From Sipunculus nudus (lineage: Eukaryota; Annelida; Sipuncula; Golfingiida; Sipunculidae), in the NCBI GenBank assembly GCA_026874595.1, contig CM049306.1:35726019-35790018 (forward strand): 64,000 bases of DNA, in the 5' to 3' direction. Under the pieces are notes generated by a model. It searched no databases, was not told where the DNA came from, and worked only from the letters and a program-made list of their open reading frames with translations. A program made the position numbers and the translations under genes. Numbering within the stretch: the first letter of the stretch is position 1; every line of letters begins with the position of its first letter. This document shows, in pieces, positions 37,760 to 51,610 of the stretch.

Positions 37760-40700
37760 GCATTTATATTTTTTTTGTGGGTGACTATAGCCTCAGATTG
37801 GCCGATTCAATGGTATATTCAGGATGACAATAATATATATATAATTCAAATTATTATATAATATTCTGACACAATGAGATTTTTTTTATACGGGGAGATA
37901 GCTCCATTATTTATGTCACGATCAAGGCTGGTGACCTGTGGTGATCGCGCTTTGCAGTTGCTCGTCCAAACTATGGAATTCTAATCCTGAAGATATTCGT
38001 ACCACGAGCACCATTTTAGCATTTAAAAAGAACCTTAAGACATACCATTTAGAGTAACATTCTTTTAAAGGGAACTTTTCAGTTGTAGTAGGAATTTCTC
38101 TTTAGCTTTTTAGTATCGATTTCTTTGCTTGGTGTTTTGGTGGTGACTTGATATCTACATGTAATTTAGTATTTTAACTTGTGATATAACTGTGATAAAA
38201 CTGTTTTAGGGTGTCATTAGTTATTCGAGAACAACAGATTTTAATTTGCTTAAAAGCAGGTGTACCTGGTAATATAAAAAATTAATTATTATTATCATTA
38301 TTATCCATTCATAGCTCCTCTATAGTGCCAGTTTTTTTAGAAACTGGCCAGGTGAACACGTGTTACTGACACTGGCTCAGCTTGATCAGTGGGTTGGGGA
38401 CCCTCGTAGGTGTACCAGTGGTCGTACGACTGCACACGTTTTTTTATAAATAAAATATGTTTTCCTTGGGGCTGACGTTGATTCAGTTTGAACTGCTTAC
38501 ATGAGTTTGTATTTGTTTGAGTTTTTTTTGCGAGGCAAAATTAGATATATGTCTCCCCCCCCCCCATCGGCCTCCCATCCCCAAATTTTAATTCTTATGT
38601 GCAAAAAAAAAAAATAAAATATTTTGAATATTTGACCTCGAAGACGAAGGTCAAAGTCACCAGATGTCCATCTTTTTCGAGAACTTAGTTGGAACAACTT
38701 GTGTATCTGATTTGAGAAAAGAATAAGCAGTGCTTCAAAAGTCACCACATTCTCAAAAATCGTAGAAACATTGAGCAAATTTCCACTGAAGGTCAAGGTC
38801 ATCGGTTTTTGAAATCCTCCGAGAACTTGGTTGAAACATTTTGTGTATCAAATTTGGGGGGGGGGGGGGGGGAATATGCCATACTTCAAAAGTTATGGGT
38901 TTCTAAAAAAAAATTTTTTTTCTAAAAAAAATTATTTTGGCTTGACTTTGAAGGTGAATGTCAAGATCACCGATCTTCGAACTCGAGATTTTGATAGGAA
39001 CAATTCAACTTTCAAAAGTTATCGCGTTCACAAAAATGACAGAAACAACGACGACGCCTACGGGACGCCGACGGCGACAGAACAAACACTACATATGTCC
39101 CCAGTTGAAGGGGAGATATAATTCATGTTTTCGCAAAACCTGCATCATCTAAAAAAATGTTTTAAATTCCTGGTTTGTCCGGATTTGATCTCTTGGTGAC
39201 TTTGGACGACTGGAAGACCGACTTATCGTGGTTTATTTCAGTGCCATTCTCATCCTTCATTTCGTTGACATCACTCAACTTCAATAACTACATGCCAATT
39301 ACCTTGACAAGAATAAAATTTTGTAGTTTATATGTGAAAAAGCTAGCTGAAACAGCGTTTGATTTCTTAGCAGTTGTTGTGAAATGTAAAAAGGGTGTTA
39401 TTTTCATATGAATGCGAAACATTTTCAAAAAGGCGTTTTTCCATATTTTCTTATTTTATCTTTCATTATACGAGGTCGGATCTGTATTCATTTAAAGTGG
39501 GAATGGAAAGTGGTAAAACTTCCAAAGTTGTGGAGATAAGATACAAATGCATATAATTTAAATAAAACATATATTCGATCTCCATTATGTTAAAAACTAT
39601 GCAATAACATGTTGTTCGGATTAAAATTCTATTAAATATTATAGGCCTTCATTGGTATTGCAGAAAAAGTTATATAAATTTATTCAAATCATGGTCTCGT
39701 TTCCTGAAACTTTCCACAGTAGTATAAACACCCCTCCACGATATAAAGACCACGGCTCAAAATCTCCTGGTGCCCACCTTTAATTCATATAGGTTTGTGA
39801 TGATTTAATGAGGTAACTGCCCAAATCTTCAAGCATATAATAAATATTCTTAGTTTTTCTCATAATTGAAAGGGGAATTATTGAACGATAATGAAGGAAA
39901 ATACGAAGAAACTATAAACTTTCTGGATGATGGAATTATCTCAAAATAGTTATGTAAAAGTCTATATGTTTTACACATCTTAAAGTGAGATTGATATATA
40001 CCCTTGCCCTCTCTCCCAACATGAGACCTATTTTTAGAAGATTTAATAGGAGATGAGTCACAAGAGATTGTTCAAGAATAGAGGGCTTGGCTTGGATGGA
40101 ATTTGTATCAGTCCCAGGTTTATAGATTTATAATATATAAATCAGACTGTCACTATGTGTCGGATTAATGTGCATGAGAGACACAATCGATGACTCAAGG
40201 AACAGCTGGACATCTTTAATGTGGCCGGAAGTGCCAGAAAATGTTTGATGTACCCAGTATAGCGGGGGTAATACTGTATATTGTCGGCATTGTATGATGT
40301 CGTTTTTGTGCAGTGCACTAATGAAAACATTCACTTATGAATTCCTTATAGTAATAAAAGGTCCCACGAAGCAGGGGGTTAACTATGTGTACAATAACCT
40401 GTGCGTTGATATTCAAAGGGAACAATAGTTCATTTATGAGGTTATTGGTACCTGTATTACGATTCACTAAACATCCTAGACTGCGGTTTCCTTGGTTTTC
40501 ACATCACACCTTGTACAGCAGTCCAACAGCAAAATACTGTTGACGATTTCTGGGCAGAACTTAAACACTTGCATGTCAGTTTTATTATACCTGCGAGAGA
40601 AGGTATGAGGACTTCCCCTTCGTTTATTGGTTCATGAAGCAACATATCCCCAAAAGGATATGAACGGATTGTGATGAACTTTTTGGAGGGTTATAGTAAC

Positions 40701-43700
40701 TCCCTAGAAATAATCAATATCGTGTTGGTGGTAATCTGATTATCCCCATAATATATATATTTTTTGTTGAAAACCATTGTGCCACTTTTCGATTTTTTGT
40801 CCAAGCGATTTGATAATAATAGGACCCATTCTATTCAAATGCAAATGTGACCAATGTTGGTCATGTATGTTGACATTCTGAAGTAGAACACGTGTTGGTG
40901 GTGGTTGGGGGGAGAAGGGGGGGGGGGTCCCTGGAAGAGGTATTAGGTTGTCGAACGGCTACACAAACATCTAGTTCTATAGTTTTCTTTTTAGTCTATT
41001 TTCGAAAAACACCACAATCACCTTGCAACAGCCAGCCACCCTCCCCGTGTCCCGGTAATTTCTCCAGTTGCTGAGGTCATTTTTGCAAGTGGTTCACACA
41101 CTTCAAGATCAAAACGTCATTAACCTCTAATGGTTTGAAATAATTTTTTGTTTACAAAATTAAGGTGTTGTTTTGGTTTAAACAATATTTGATTGCAACA
41201 AGAGCAATTTCGATGGGGAAAACTGGGCACAGCACATTCGGATTTACATCAAGATTTCGGCTATATGTACTGTTCTGCCCTGCAAATTGGTTGGTTAGAA
41301 TTCTATGAAATAGGCCTAGGTATAACCTGGATTTTATCAGATAAAATAAATGGTAAAATTTATTATTTATTTATAGGAACTCCACCACCTCTTAGATTAT
41401 GAAGTCTTAGGCTGGCACCCTTTCAGCTCGTAAGTTTAAGTCGGAATTTCTTTATAGAATTCCGTAGGTGTGTTCAAAGTAGCTTTGTTCTAGCAGATCT
41501 GTTCATGGAAGATGTTGCAGATATACGACTACACGAACAACCTTATGTTTACTTCTACCACAAATTGAATCCTTCCAAGCCCTTAGGGGAAACCAGGCTG
41601 TAATTTGTTTCATTTCGTTCTAAGTAGTTAAAAATTCACATTTAAATTTCACATTTCAAACTTTTTAGGATTTCTAAGGACACAAGAAGCTTTATTAATG
41701 TGACACGAAAATGCAACATCTGCTTGGGAACGAGAACCCTTTCCATGTATTCCATGATGATGCTAGTGTTCGGTCTTTCGAGTAAACTTTCGGAGTGCTT
41801 TCCAAAATGCCTTCAATTTTCTTTTGGAACAGGATGGCAGTATTGCCAAAGCGTTATTTTTACCATGGGATTCAATACATTATAATAATTTACCGAAATT
41901 TTAGTTGCTTGACTGTCAATAAGAAGCGCTATACTCACGATCTCCAACATAGACCTCAATTTCCGGTAACACCCATCCGGGAAGAAACAGGCTTAGAATG
42001 AGCAGAGAACACACATTTTTATAGAGAATGGGCCAATGACGGCCCGGGGGTGAAGCCATCCCTGTAGGGTTGGCAAACACTCAATACTCGTTACCCCGAA
42101 GTTTTCATCTCTGACGTATAATTTCTCTACTATTCTCCGGTCGACGTTGGTCTTACCCAGTTTCGTGGGCCATAATGATGGAATAGTTCTCCTTTATCTT
42201 CGGTGTTTTTGAGGTAAAATCGCTACCCGTGTTATCAAATCCACAAATATGTCAAGAAAATGTAGATATAGAAGACGAAACTAGTTTATTCCCGTGCTCG
42301 GAGATATAGCTGACCGCTGTCTTGGCGAAGAGACCGCCCGTGACCCTAAATCAATGAAAGAAGCAGCATCTGTTCAAAGGACCGGGAATATATGCATGCG
42401 CTCTTGGGCAAAGGTGCTTCGTACCAGTTGGGCTTGTCGTATTATTGATACTATTTCAAAGGGTTTCTAAGAAATATTGACTGACTACCTGTGACCCCTC
42501 TATGCCGAGGTTAGCTGTGTTTCTGGGAAGTCACGGTCTGCACCTTTTTGTAGGTCAATCAAGATTTATAGACTACTTTTGATGGGTTTAATAATAAAAT
42601 AATGGTCATATTTTATTAATTCATATAAAGTTGTATTATTGAAAATATGTAAACTTCTAAATCATTTAAATTCATATTTTTTTTCTGGACATACCGGGTC
42701 TGTCTCGATCAGCACAGTAATTGTTATTAATTGGATGATCATATGGTTGAACGGTTTTGGGTTATTTCAATTTTCTATATATAATAAATTTGGACTAAAT
42801 ATGGTTTCAAAGACTAACACGTAGCAAACGTCACCGCATGCGCATTGCAAATGTTAATAAATGTACGTTTATTTTTGGCACTGCTTAGGGAAAAATTTTC
42901 AAGGCTCACGATACCGTTTCCGATTTTGTACCTATAACAAAGAAATAGAAATAACACGGCTTATACTAAAAAAAAACTAAAGAAATTGTGTCTCTTTTTA
43001 TGGTTTTCTTTTGTGCTTCCGAAGGTGCTAGTTATGTGTAAAGTCCACTTTCATTCCTATTTACCTGGTTCTATTTACCAACTCCCCCCCCCCCTCCATT
43101 TTTTACCACAATAATCGACTCACAAGAATTTTTTAGAAAGCAAACGGACGGATGAGTTACGACAAAAAGGGAGTCACGTGGGGAGTATTAAGTAAATATT
43201 ATTACAAAAAGTATTATATGAAATATAATATATTAATATAAGAGGGCGATAACAGTACACGAAGTCAACAAGTACGGGTTTTGACGTAACTTCCAAACTT
43301 AATTTAACAAAAATCAAACACCACCTCCTATTTGTTTGGCAAAAGTCCTTTGGGTGAACAAACAAGGGAGATATTAATACTTCAGCCACAGGGTATTGAT
43401 CTTGTAGATGAATTTAAAACAAGCGGTCTGACAGACCTTTGGGCTTGTGGGTAATCAATGTCCAATTGTGATCACTGTTAGTCACTGCTGTCCGGGTTAA
43501 GCCGATTATGGACAGATGCGTGGCGGTAACTGTCATTTTAAGGACGGGGCGGTGGCTGGTGACGTCACTCTGGAGACCAACGCTGATTGGCAGATAAAGG
43601 GTCTGTAGAAAATATTCAGATATTGGGGACAAACATTTATTTATATACTATTGGAACCTATTTAGGGTAAGACACAAGACGAAAGAATTAATTTTTATAT

Positions 43701-45220
43701 TGCTGGACTTAGTATAATGTAATAAAGGTTACTTTAGAAAATCATTGCACCATCATTTTTATTTAAAATAATATTATTACAAGAAAAGGTTTTGTTTTTC
43801 ATGTGTTTTTGGTTCAACAAAAGATATTCCTATCACAAAAATAATAAGAGCAAGATTTTTTTATACTTTTGAGTGAACCCGCCAACCTAATCAGAATCGG
43901 TTTTGCCTCACTCAGTCGGTCTTTTATGTCCGCCGGACTGTTTGTTTGCCTTTGGAAAAATATATACAAAGGCTATTTCTTTGGCCCAGCAATTTGTTAA
44001 GATTTTGAGTGAATAAGATTTTGAGTCCGGCTGCCTAGGTGTATTATGATTGGGACTCTGTTTACTAATCCATACAGTATAATTAAATAATTTGCTTGAT
44101 ATCGCTACAATTATGTGTAGAGGACATTCATGATGATACAAAATCCGCTTTTGCGGGGGTATGCGCTCTCCGGTAAAAATCTCCAGTAACTACATGGTGT
44201 CTTTGTATTTTTGGGTACAAACCAATGAACAATTCTATAACGTTACAATATCTGTGTTTATCATTTATTATCTAACGTTGAAAATAGGTCCCACATTAAA
44301 TATCAAACTCGATCTAGCTTTTCATCACACTGAATATCGGTCAGTAACCATTCTGTTAGCTACGTGTATGGCGGAAATCGTGACGTTGGTCAACGCACAC
44401 TTGTGTTTGGGCGCATGTTGTTTTTGCCAGCTGTCTCTCGGCTGGGCGTAGCAGGTACATCTGTCGCAGATGCATGGACTTTCTTTAGATAAATTAAACC
44501 CTTATAACTATAGTAGATTTATATAATATATATGGAGACAGCATTTTTACTCCACAGTAGAATATTCTTAGAAGACATTCCTGTTTAAAATATAAGTATA
44601 TATTAAAATATATATTTTATTACAATGAAATGGAAGAAAAAATATTATTATGATTCAAGCCATATACTTATTTATAATAATATTACGGATGAGGACATAT
44701 TCCTGGCCGTAATATTAGTATATTTGATATACTTAAGCGCATGGTATTTACGTTGTAAAAAGTTATTGTCTGTTATTTGGCTGAGTATATCTTTTATAAG
44801 TATTGAAAATACTAATACGGATTGGAAAATATTCTGTCAATAACTTTACCAACTATATATTGTATGTTCATAATTGTAATAACACATTTGCGATTATACC
44901 TCAGACCAACTATATTTCATAGAATACAGTGCTCTTACGGTTGCAATATGTAGTTATCATTATTCCCAGTGACCGGTCCAAGTATTGTTTATACATAGAA
45001 CTCTGAAGCCAACAGAGTTTTCTTTGCCAATTGCTTTTGTCGACCCCAAATTATCGCTTCGCCTGCACTTGGACAGACGTTGTGTTTGGAATAATATATC
45101 CCAGTTCTTATATACATTTGGAAAGTTCGCCGGTACTGTTTTATTTTAGTGGAATACAGTCACCATTAGACCACAGACAACCCGTCCATATAGCCAAGAT
45201 GACTTTAATTTAGCTGAGCT
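37760..45220. other. Gene-free interval
   Basis: Apart from the inverted-ended repeat at 38541-39124 I see no exon with a domain or with support from splice sites. Open frames of 60-96 codons (for example plus 44161-44451) lack recognisable features. Confidence 0.45.
38541..39124. repeat. Repeat with ATATGTCTCCCC/GGGGAGATATAAT ends and internal GGTCAAGGTCA units
   Basis: The left end ttagatatatgtctcccc is roughly inverted at the right end (ggggagatataatt). Inside, three degenerate units share gaaggtcaaggtcac.., gagaacttggttg.aac and cttcaaaagt. It ends with a cgacgacgcc..cgacgg stretch. This fits a mollusc-type dispersed repeat, possibly non-autonomous. Confidence 0.55.
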
Positions 45221-45226
45221 AAAAGG

Positions 45227-45346
45227 GACGGATCCAGGATTTGGGTAAAGGAGGGGTCCCATCCAGCAGGACTATAATAAAACCTAAGAAAATGTCCCAA
45301 GGTCCGGAAAAGGGGGGTCCAGGCTGCAAAAATGTGTCTGAAACCC
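45227..45346. mobile_element. Partial inverted copy of the CAGNNGCGGATCC MITE
   Basis: It starts acggatccaggatttggg, the inverse of the family's right end. It then carries ggtccggaaaaggggggtcc and gcaaaaatgtgtctgaaacc. It is cut off directly at the next MITE (45347). Confidence 0.6.
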
Positions 45347-45830
45347 TTTAAAGGGACATAATCAGGAGCAATATTAAACCTTTTCTTTCACACTATCAGT
45401 TTAATTTTGCTTAATACAAAGTTTCCCAGAACACAGTCTCAGTTCCTCACATGTCTCTGTTTAACACCTCGTTATGACTCTGTGTGTTGGCAAGCACAGC
45501 TCTAGTGTATCTGTTCACCATAACATAATCGGGAGGTCCGATTGTGAGCTGCATAACGCGATGTTTCAGCCAGCGGGAATATGTATTGCATTTTGGGCCA
45601 AGTCAGTCAGAGCATCTCATGATTTACACCTGTTGTGGCCCGGGTGATGCACTCACTATGTTTATATTGACACATGTGATCGAGCCCTGTCCACTGTTTT
45701 TAACACTCGTTTACAGGAGTAAGTAAACGGTTTCAGGGCAATATTTTGCAGATACAAAGGTATTTTAAAAGGAAGAAGCTATTTTTCATGTTAATACAAA
45801 ATGTATTAAAGGTGATTGGGCCCCTTTAAA
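45347..45830. mobile_element. MITE with TTTAAAGGG ends, copy 1
   Basis: It begins tttaaagggacataatcagg and ends ggtgattgggcccctttaaa, an imperfect inverted repeat. The internal agcaatatt, ctatcagtttaattttgctt and tgtttaacacc recur at 54111-54432 and 63652-63920. The apparent ORF inside has no known domain. Confidence 0.7.
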
Positions 45831-45989
45831 TAAGGTTGCGACTCACAGCACATCCACTTGTATACTACAGCGGGACGACCAAGATAAGGCCCATTTATAA
45901 CTTATAGCCTGAGATGATGTGTTCACAATTCATCATTGATAACTTAACATTATACATGACATATGTTAGTGTTATCATGAATGGATACG

Positions 45990-48360
45990 CAGGGGCGTCA
46001 TTAAAGTGCACTTCCACTACCCTGGACAGAAAACCACAACAATGTTTGCACTTTCAGTATCAAGCAGGTATAGTGTACCGAACGACTTCTGTCAGATAGT
46101 CTTAATTTGGTTCCTTGGAAAATAATTATTGAGACAGGTCTTCTTCAGCGGTGACAGTGGGTCATCCTAAAATACACATCGCACCCGCTTCAATCGTCCA
46201 TCCCGTTTTCCGGCAACTGTATGCACCGGCTTAATAGCTGCTGGTCATCCGGTGCAGAATGGTAAAGGGGTATCTCTGTGTCATTTAAATTTCTGCGGCC
46301 AGTCAGTTCAGTCTTAACAACCGAATATAGGCCTACAGGTAGTGTTAACACATCAAAGGCTGCTGGCGTGATTACAACTAATGCAGCTACCATGTCATAA
46401 TTGTATTTCCACTGCCTTAAGAATAAATAAGGAATAATTTATAATTTTTCGGTCATGCATAGCGCCACTTTGCCCCTTTGTATATATGATACAGTTTCTT
46501 TATATAATATCAGTGTGACCAAGAATCGGTACATAACAAAAACGCACGCAGTTAACGTACATTACCAGTGCACTGGATCGATTACCACCATGTTTGTACA
46601 CTCGGTGTCATGCGTGCAGGTAAAGTGTACCAAACGTCTTGTGTCAGATAATGTGGTTCCTTGTAAAAACTGGTTAAATAAAACGGGTTAACTTGGTGCA
46701 TGTGGGTGTCATCATTATATATTATGGTCTGAAATGTTGTCGGACCTATATGATTGTTCTTCCCTTTAGAACTCGCACCCTCTTCAATCGTGCTTCACCC
46801 CGTGTTACCGTAAGGGTAGATGTCGCTGTCTATGCGAATACGGCAATCGCACTTGATTTTCTACTTTCGGGTTACTTTAGTTTTACTGAAATGTGAGCAT
46901 ATTTATAACCTTTCCCCTGATTTGCAAGATCACTGAGAGGTACATAAAGATTTTTTAAATATTTTTTTCATTTATTTTTTTAAAATATTTTTTTGGAGGT
47001 TACCGCCTACTTTTTTTAAATGCTTACTTCACAATTAATATATACATCAGCCGAGTTTTATTCCTGACTACGTGATGTCCAGTGGCTTAACACTCGTTAT
47101 CCTGGTGTCAACCAGACTCGGTGTACCATTCCTGCGGGTCCTGGATGTATCATCCCTATTGCTGGGTCATAACACCGAGGGACCCCCGAAAGGCGCACTC
47201 ATTTGTGTGTGAAACATGACTTTGAGGCACGGTCTTCCAATTAAACCAGCAGAGAGCCCATCCTAAGTGTTGCCGACCGTGAAAAATCTCACCCGCCTTG
47301 TGCCCCTTGTAAATACACATATGTGCATTATTTCGTACATTCATACTTCCCTCTTTCAAAGTAGGGGCTTCTTTGTTGATTAATCTGTCAAAAGATACCT
47401 CTATATTTTTTTGGATTACATGGCCATAGATTACCAAGTACAATTTGATAGTATTTTTTTAGAATATTCATAGCACTATTATAAAAAAAAAAACAGCAAA
47501 TATTTCTCTTTGGGAATGTGACCAATTACCTCAACGTTGACGAATAATAATGAAATGTAGGGAAGTATAGACTGTTATCTAAAAAAATATTATTTTTTTT
47601 TTTTTGCATTTTTAAAATAGTCGGCAAGGTCCGTTCAGCGTGTATGATTATAAACAATACTACTTGCGTGTCGTGATGCTATTCTTCTGTCTAAATGTAC
47701 GAGGAAAATAAATTAAATATTTTCCGGTCACGCATAGTGCCACTTCGCCCCTCTAACACAAGAAAGTTTATAAATGTCACGGTCAGAAATGACGAGAACC
47801 GCCTTGTGGGGCTCGATTAGGATTTACATATTTCTTCAGTTGCACAACCCCTTATGCCGTTCGGTACGATTTCACTCAAAGCAAACCAGGCCGATCGTTA
47901 AATATGTGTCTGTACTTTTCAACAACACCTGACATGTGCAAGAAAAATTCCACTGTAACTCAAGTAAACTCAGGTTCTGGAAAATGCATAATTGTTGAAT
48001 TACTGACCTCATTAATGCAGGTATGTGTCGAACGAGTTAATGGACGGTAGACCATGCATTTTACAAGTTTTACTAGCTGTAAAACATCCTTTTATCTACA
48101 AAATGATAAATATATATTTATATGATGTAGGTTTCATTGAAATTATATTCGCATGATCAAAAATCGGTACATAAAATCGCACGCAGTCAACGTAAATTGT
48201 CATTGCACGGGATTGAAACCACAATGTTTACACGGTGTCAAGCAGATATGGTGCATGTACCAAACAACTTCTGTCAGATACTTTGGTGCCTTGGTGAGAT
48301 AGAATGTGTAACCTGGAACACTTGTGAGTCATCATTGTATATATAGCCTAAAACTGCATG
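45990..48360. repeat. Degenerate repeat block upstream of gene C (three partial copies)
   Basis: Three stretches (about 45990-46150, 46440-46745 and 47715-48360) share ttccggtcacgcatagtgcc, cggtacata..aaa.cgcacgcagt.aacgta, attgcacggga, gtcagatactttggt and gtaacctgg. A fourth copy lies at 58190-58810, upstream of copy D. I see no open frame. It is either a dispersed element or part of a segmental duplication that carried gene C. Confidence 0.6.
47085..47295 (-). mobile_element. tRNA-derived SINE family 1, copy 2 (body only)
   Basis: The inverse of the body of the SINE at 571 is present: cactcatttgtgtgtgaaac, agcagagagccc and gaccgtgaaaaatctcac. The tRNA-like head is missing or decayed. Confidence 0.6.
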
Positions 48361-49000
48361 CACCCACTGAAATGCACTTAAGGGTAGGTATCGCTGTCAA
48401 TGCGAATACGGCTTTCGCACTATTATACTACGTCTGATGTTTTTTAGCTTCCAGTTCGTATAATTTCCGGTTTCCGGTAGCGCTATACTTTGACCCTTCT
48501 ATGGCACCAGTCCTGTACGTCTCCCGTAGAGCAAAACTGCATAATTTAATTTCGGTGTGTAATTATAACATTTAATTTATTGATTTGGTTCCTCTTGTAT
48601 GTTTACAATATAGGGGTGTAATATGAGCATTGTATTGAATTTACTAGGACACCAAGACCCTTCCGACATGCTGAACTTGGTTTCTAATTCTTCAGTCACT
48701 TTTCAGATATCCTCTCACCGAGTTAGCTAAAATAATACATTTTGATGCACGGTTAAAGGTGTCTTAATATCTGAAAACAGAAATACAAAAAACACTTTAA
48801 TCATTTAAAATTTAAACATATACTTTTGTTCAAAGTATATGATACGCTACACTAGAAATTTGTAATTTTTATATCCACCCTTATATCTTTTTGTCTATGC
48901 AAAGAAAATGGTATTTACCTAAGCATCAGCAAAAGTTATGTGAATTCCATTCCTGTTTTGAACTACGAGACTGGGCAGTAGGACTCGTTTCTTCTCATTA

Positions 49001-49258
49001 TATCCTGGTGCTAACCAGGCACTGTATCTGCGGACCCTGTTTGTGTAGTTGTCTAATTGCTGAGCATATCACCTAGGCTCCCCCAAAAGGCGCACTCGTT
49101 TATGAGTGAAACACAGATGTGGGCCAAGACCCGCCCTTAAGCCTGAAGAGTGCTCATGCACCCTACCATGAAAAAGCCCACAGCCTCTGCTGAGATTCCA
49201 ACTCACGATCTCCAAGCATTTAGTCCTTTGCTTTTCCGCTGAACCGTAGACGCCTTTT
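49001..49258 (-). mobile_element. tRNA-derived SINE family 1, copy 3
   Basis: On the minus strand the head reads ctacggttcagcggaaaagc with a B-box-like gtgagttggaatctcagc. The shared body follows, ending in tggttagcaccaggat. It ends about 150 bp before the promoter elements of gene C. A 110-codon minus-strand ORF runs through it and is not a gene. Confidence 0.65.
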
Positions 49259-49383
49259 CCCATATGTAACTTTGATATAAATTTTGTCGTGCGCCAAATG
49301 AGACTCGGTTTTGAAGCGAGTGCTATCCCTACCTTTATTTGTGCGTGGGTGGTTAACCATGGTTTTATACTCACTGCTCTTTG

Positions 49384-49442
49384 ATTGGATATGAACATCA
49401 ACTTTTTGACGTCACGGTGGGAATGGAAATTCTCTATAAATA
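49384..49442 (+). promoter_or_regulatory. Promoter of gene C: inverted CCAAT, CRE, kappaB-like site, TATA box
   Basis: In order: ATTGG (49384-49388), the perfect palindrome TGACGTCA (49407-49414), GGAAATTCTC (49425-49434, one or two bases from a Rel-type GGGAAATTCC) and, adjoining it, TATAAATA (49435-49442). The start codon is about 74 bp downstream. A CRE binds CREB/ATF/AP-1-class factors, and use here is inferred. The layout is compact, as in inducible cytokine promoters. Confidence 0.55.
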
Positions 49443-49508
49443 CGTTATAAGTATCAAGGGTATTCCAATCAACAGGCAGCTGTTTGTTTCCTTAAGTCGA
49501 ACGGAAAG

Positions 49509-51517
49509 ATGCTCGGTCAGTATATTTTTATTGGTTTTGCCTCGCGCGCAAGGATAAACATTTAAACTTAGTCTTAAAATAACAAACCTTACGTCTTTCC
49601 GTTATAAGCCAGGCATCGTTTTTCAGTTTGTCATTGCCCACGATATATACTTAATCATATCTAGTAGCCGTGCGCTCCTGAAATCGAATATATTTAATTA
49701 ACTTTTGGGATTCGGTGATTAATTTGATATGAAATCAAATTATCAGATAACAAAGTTGAGCATTTAAAAGATAGCATACTGATACAAAAAAATATTTGTT
49801 TAAGCTTTTTAAACTTTGTTTTGTTTATCTTTCCTTTTCTTGTTCAATGACAGTTTAAATATAAATGAAAGTACATTTTCCTAGTATAATATTAAAGTTC
49901 TGCTAATGACTGTTGCATGTCATGTCTTTTACATTACATTAAATTTACATTAAAATAGCGCTCATTACCGAAATGAAAACTTTTAATGGCACTTTACAAA
50001 AAAATTCAGGAGATAAAAATGAATAAATATTAATTAATATATGTCTTTCAGTTATTACATTTTTTCTGCTGTGTACTTTTACATCGGGTTGTCATGGACA
50101 GACTAAACATGTTGTTTGTGAAACTCTCTTGTGTCTCAGCGATAACTCAAGGCAGTTTCTTGAACACGTAAGTATAACATTTAATTATACATTCTCAATA
50201 CAAAAAAAATCAGCTTATCCTTGTGACACTGCACGGACTGAGTTACTAGATATGATTGACGACGTTTAAACGGGTCACTTGTTTGTTTATTACAGATGAC
50301 GAAAATAATGCCAGATGGCGAATCATCTGTTGAGGACCAAAACCATCTGCGGAAAAAGGTAGGCTCTTAGCTTCTTCTGTCTCTTAATTAATGATGTTTT
50401 TCCTATATCTATTGTCTGTTATCTAAAGATAATCCCTTGAATCTTTTGTTACAATTAGCCAGAAAATGCCGATCCCACCACACATCGCTGTCCATTTTGT
50501 TTTCATCCATGTGTTGATAAAATGTTGCTCATGTGGCTCATACAGAGGTGTTAAAAGATTTTATTTTAACAGGAATTACCTAGAGTTTGTTAAAATTTAA
50601 TTCTCGACTTGTAGTGAGAATTATACCTACCTATCAAAGGTGTCTTATTATATTTAACTCCACTAGAAAAACATGTATCTGAAATATTTGCTATGACTTT
50701 GCAACTTGTATGCTAAAACCGGAACCGGGTGTACGACGGTATTATCGGCATTTACCATAAACTTTGCCGTTTTGAACTGCAATTTCGGTAAACTATATTA
50801 GTGTTGTGCTTGGGAAAACAATAACAAGCTGTGTAGGACAAAACAGGCATGTTAGACAACACGTAACTCCGTCAGATAACAACTTAAATACCATTAGGTC
50901 CACATGGACCTTTCACGTTTTGTGAGTGCATAATATTAGGTTATTTTCATGTCGCGAGTGCAGCACACTCACGGGAGGCTCTTGTACGCGGAGTAAGCTA
51001 TAAACCATATAATTTCTACAGAATGAGTATGTGAACTGCTGGCTGTTAAAATGACGATATGTTTCATTCGTACCCAGGGTCAGTTATTGGATTTATTTCT
51101 AAAAATACACATAAACTCATATTTGAGTAACTCATGTGTCATTCACATATCTGATTTATAAATTTTGACACTTTAACAATTACTTACCTGCAAATATGTA
51201 TCATTGTTTCTTTGATATCCTTGAAGCTAAAAAGCAGCTTACGTAATGTTCCTAAATCAACAGAAAACAGGTGCATGAAGGTAGGGATCATATGTTCATT
51301 TGGTGTTAATAAGTGGTTACTTTCATAAAAAGCATTTTATTTCGGTATATATGCCGATTAATGTCCAGAATATATAGATATATGCCGTAAAACTACGAAA
51401 ATGTAAGTAGAATATATCAATCTTATGCTAGTATTCTTATTTTTTATTCATAATTTACGGAGTATTCGTTTCATATTTTAAAATAGACATAACTTTAATC
51501 AAACTGTAATTAATATA

Positions 51518-51610
<93 letters not shown>

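Noticed and set aside
38541-39124. GGTCAAGGTCA motifs as nuclear receptor response elements
   Set aside because: They are part of the internal units of a dispersed repeat, so a regulatory reading is not supported here.
44161-44451. 96-codon plus-strand ORF with some hydrophobic stretches
   Set aside because: No domain, no supporting promoter or splice context and no relation to the gene family.
49069-49401. 110-codon minus-strand ORF
   Set aside because: It reads through the tRNA-derived SINE whose body recurs at 571 and 47085.
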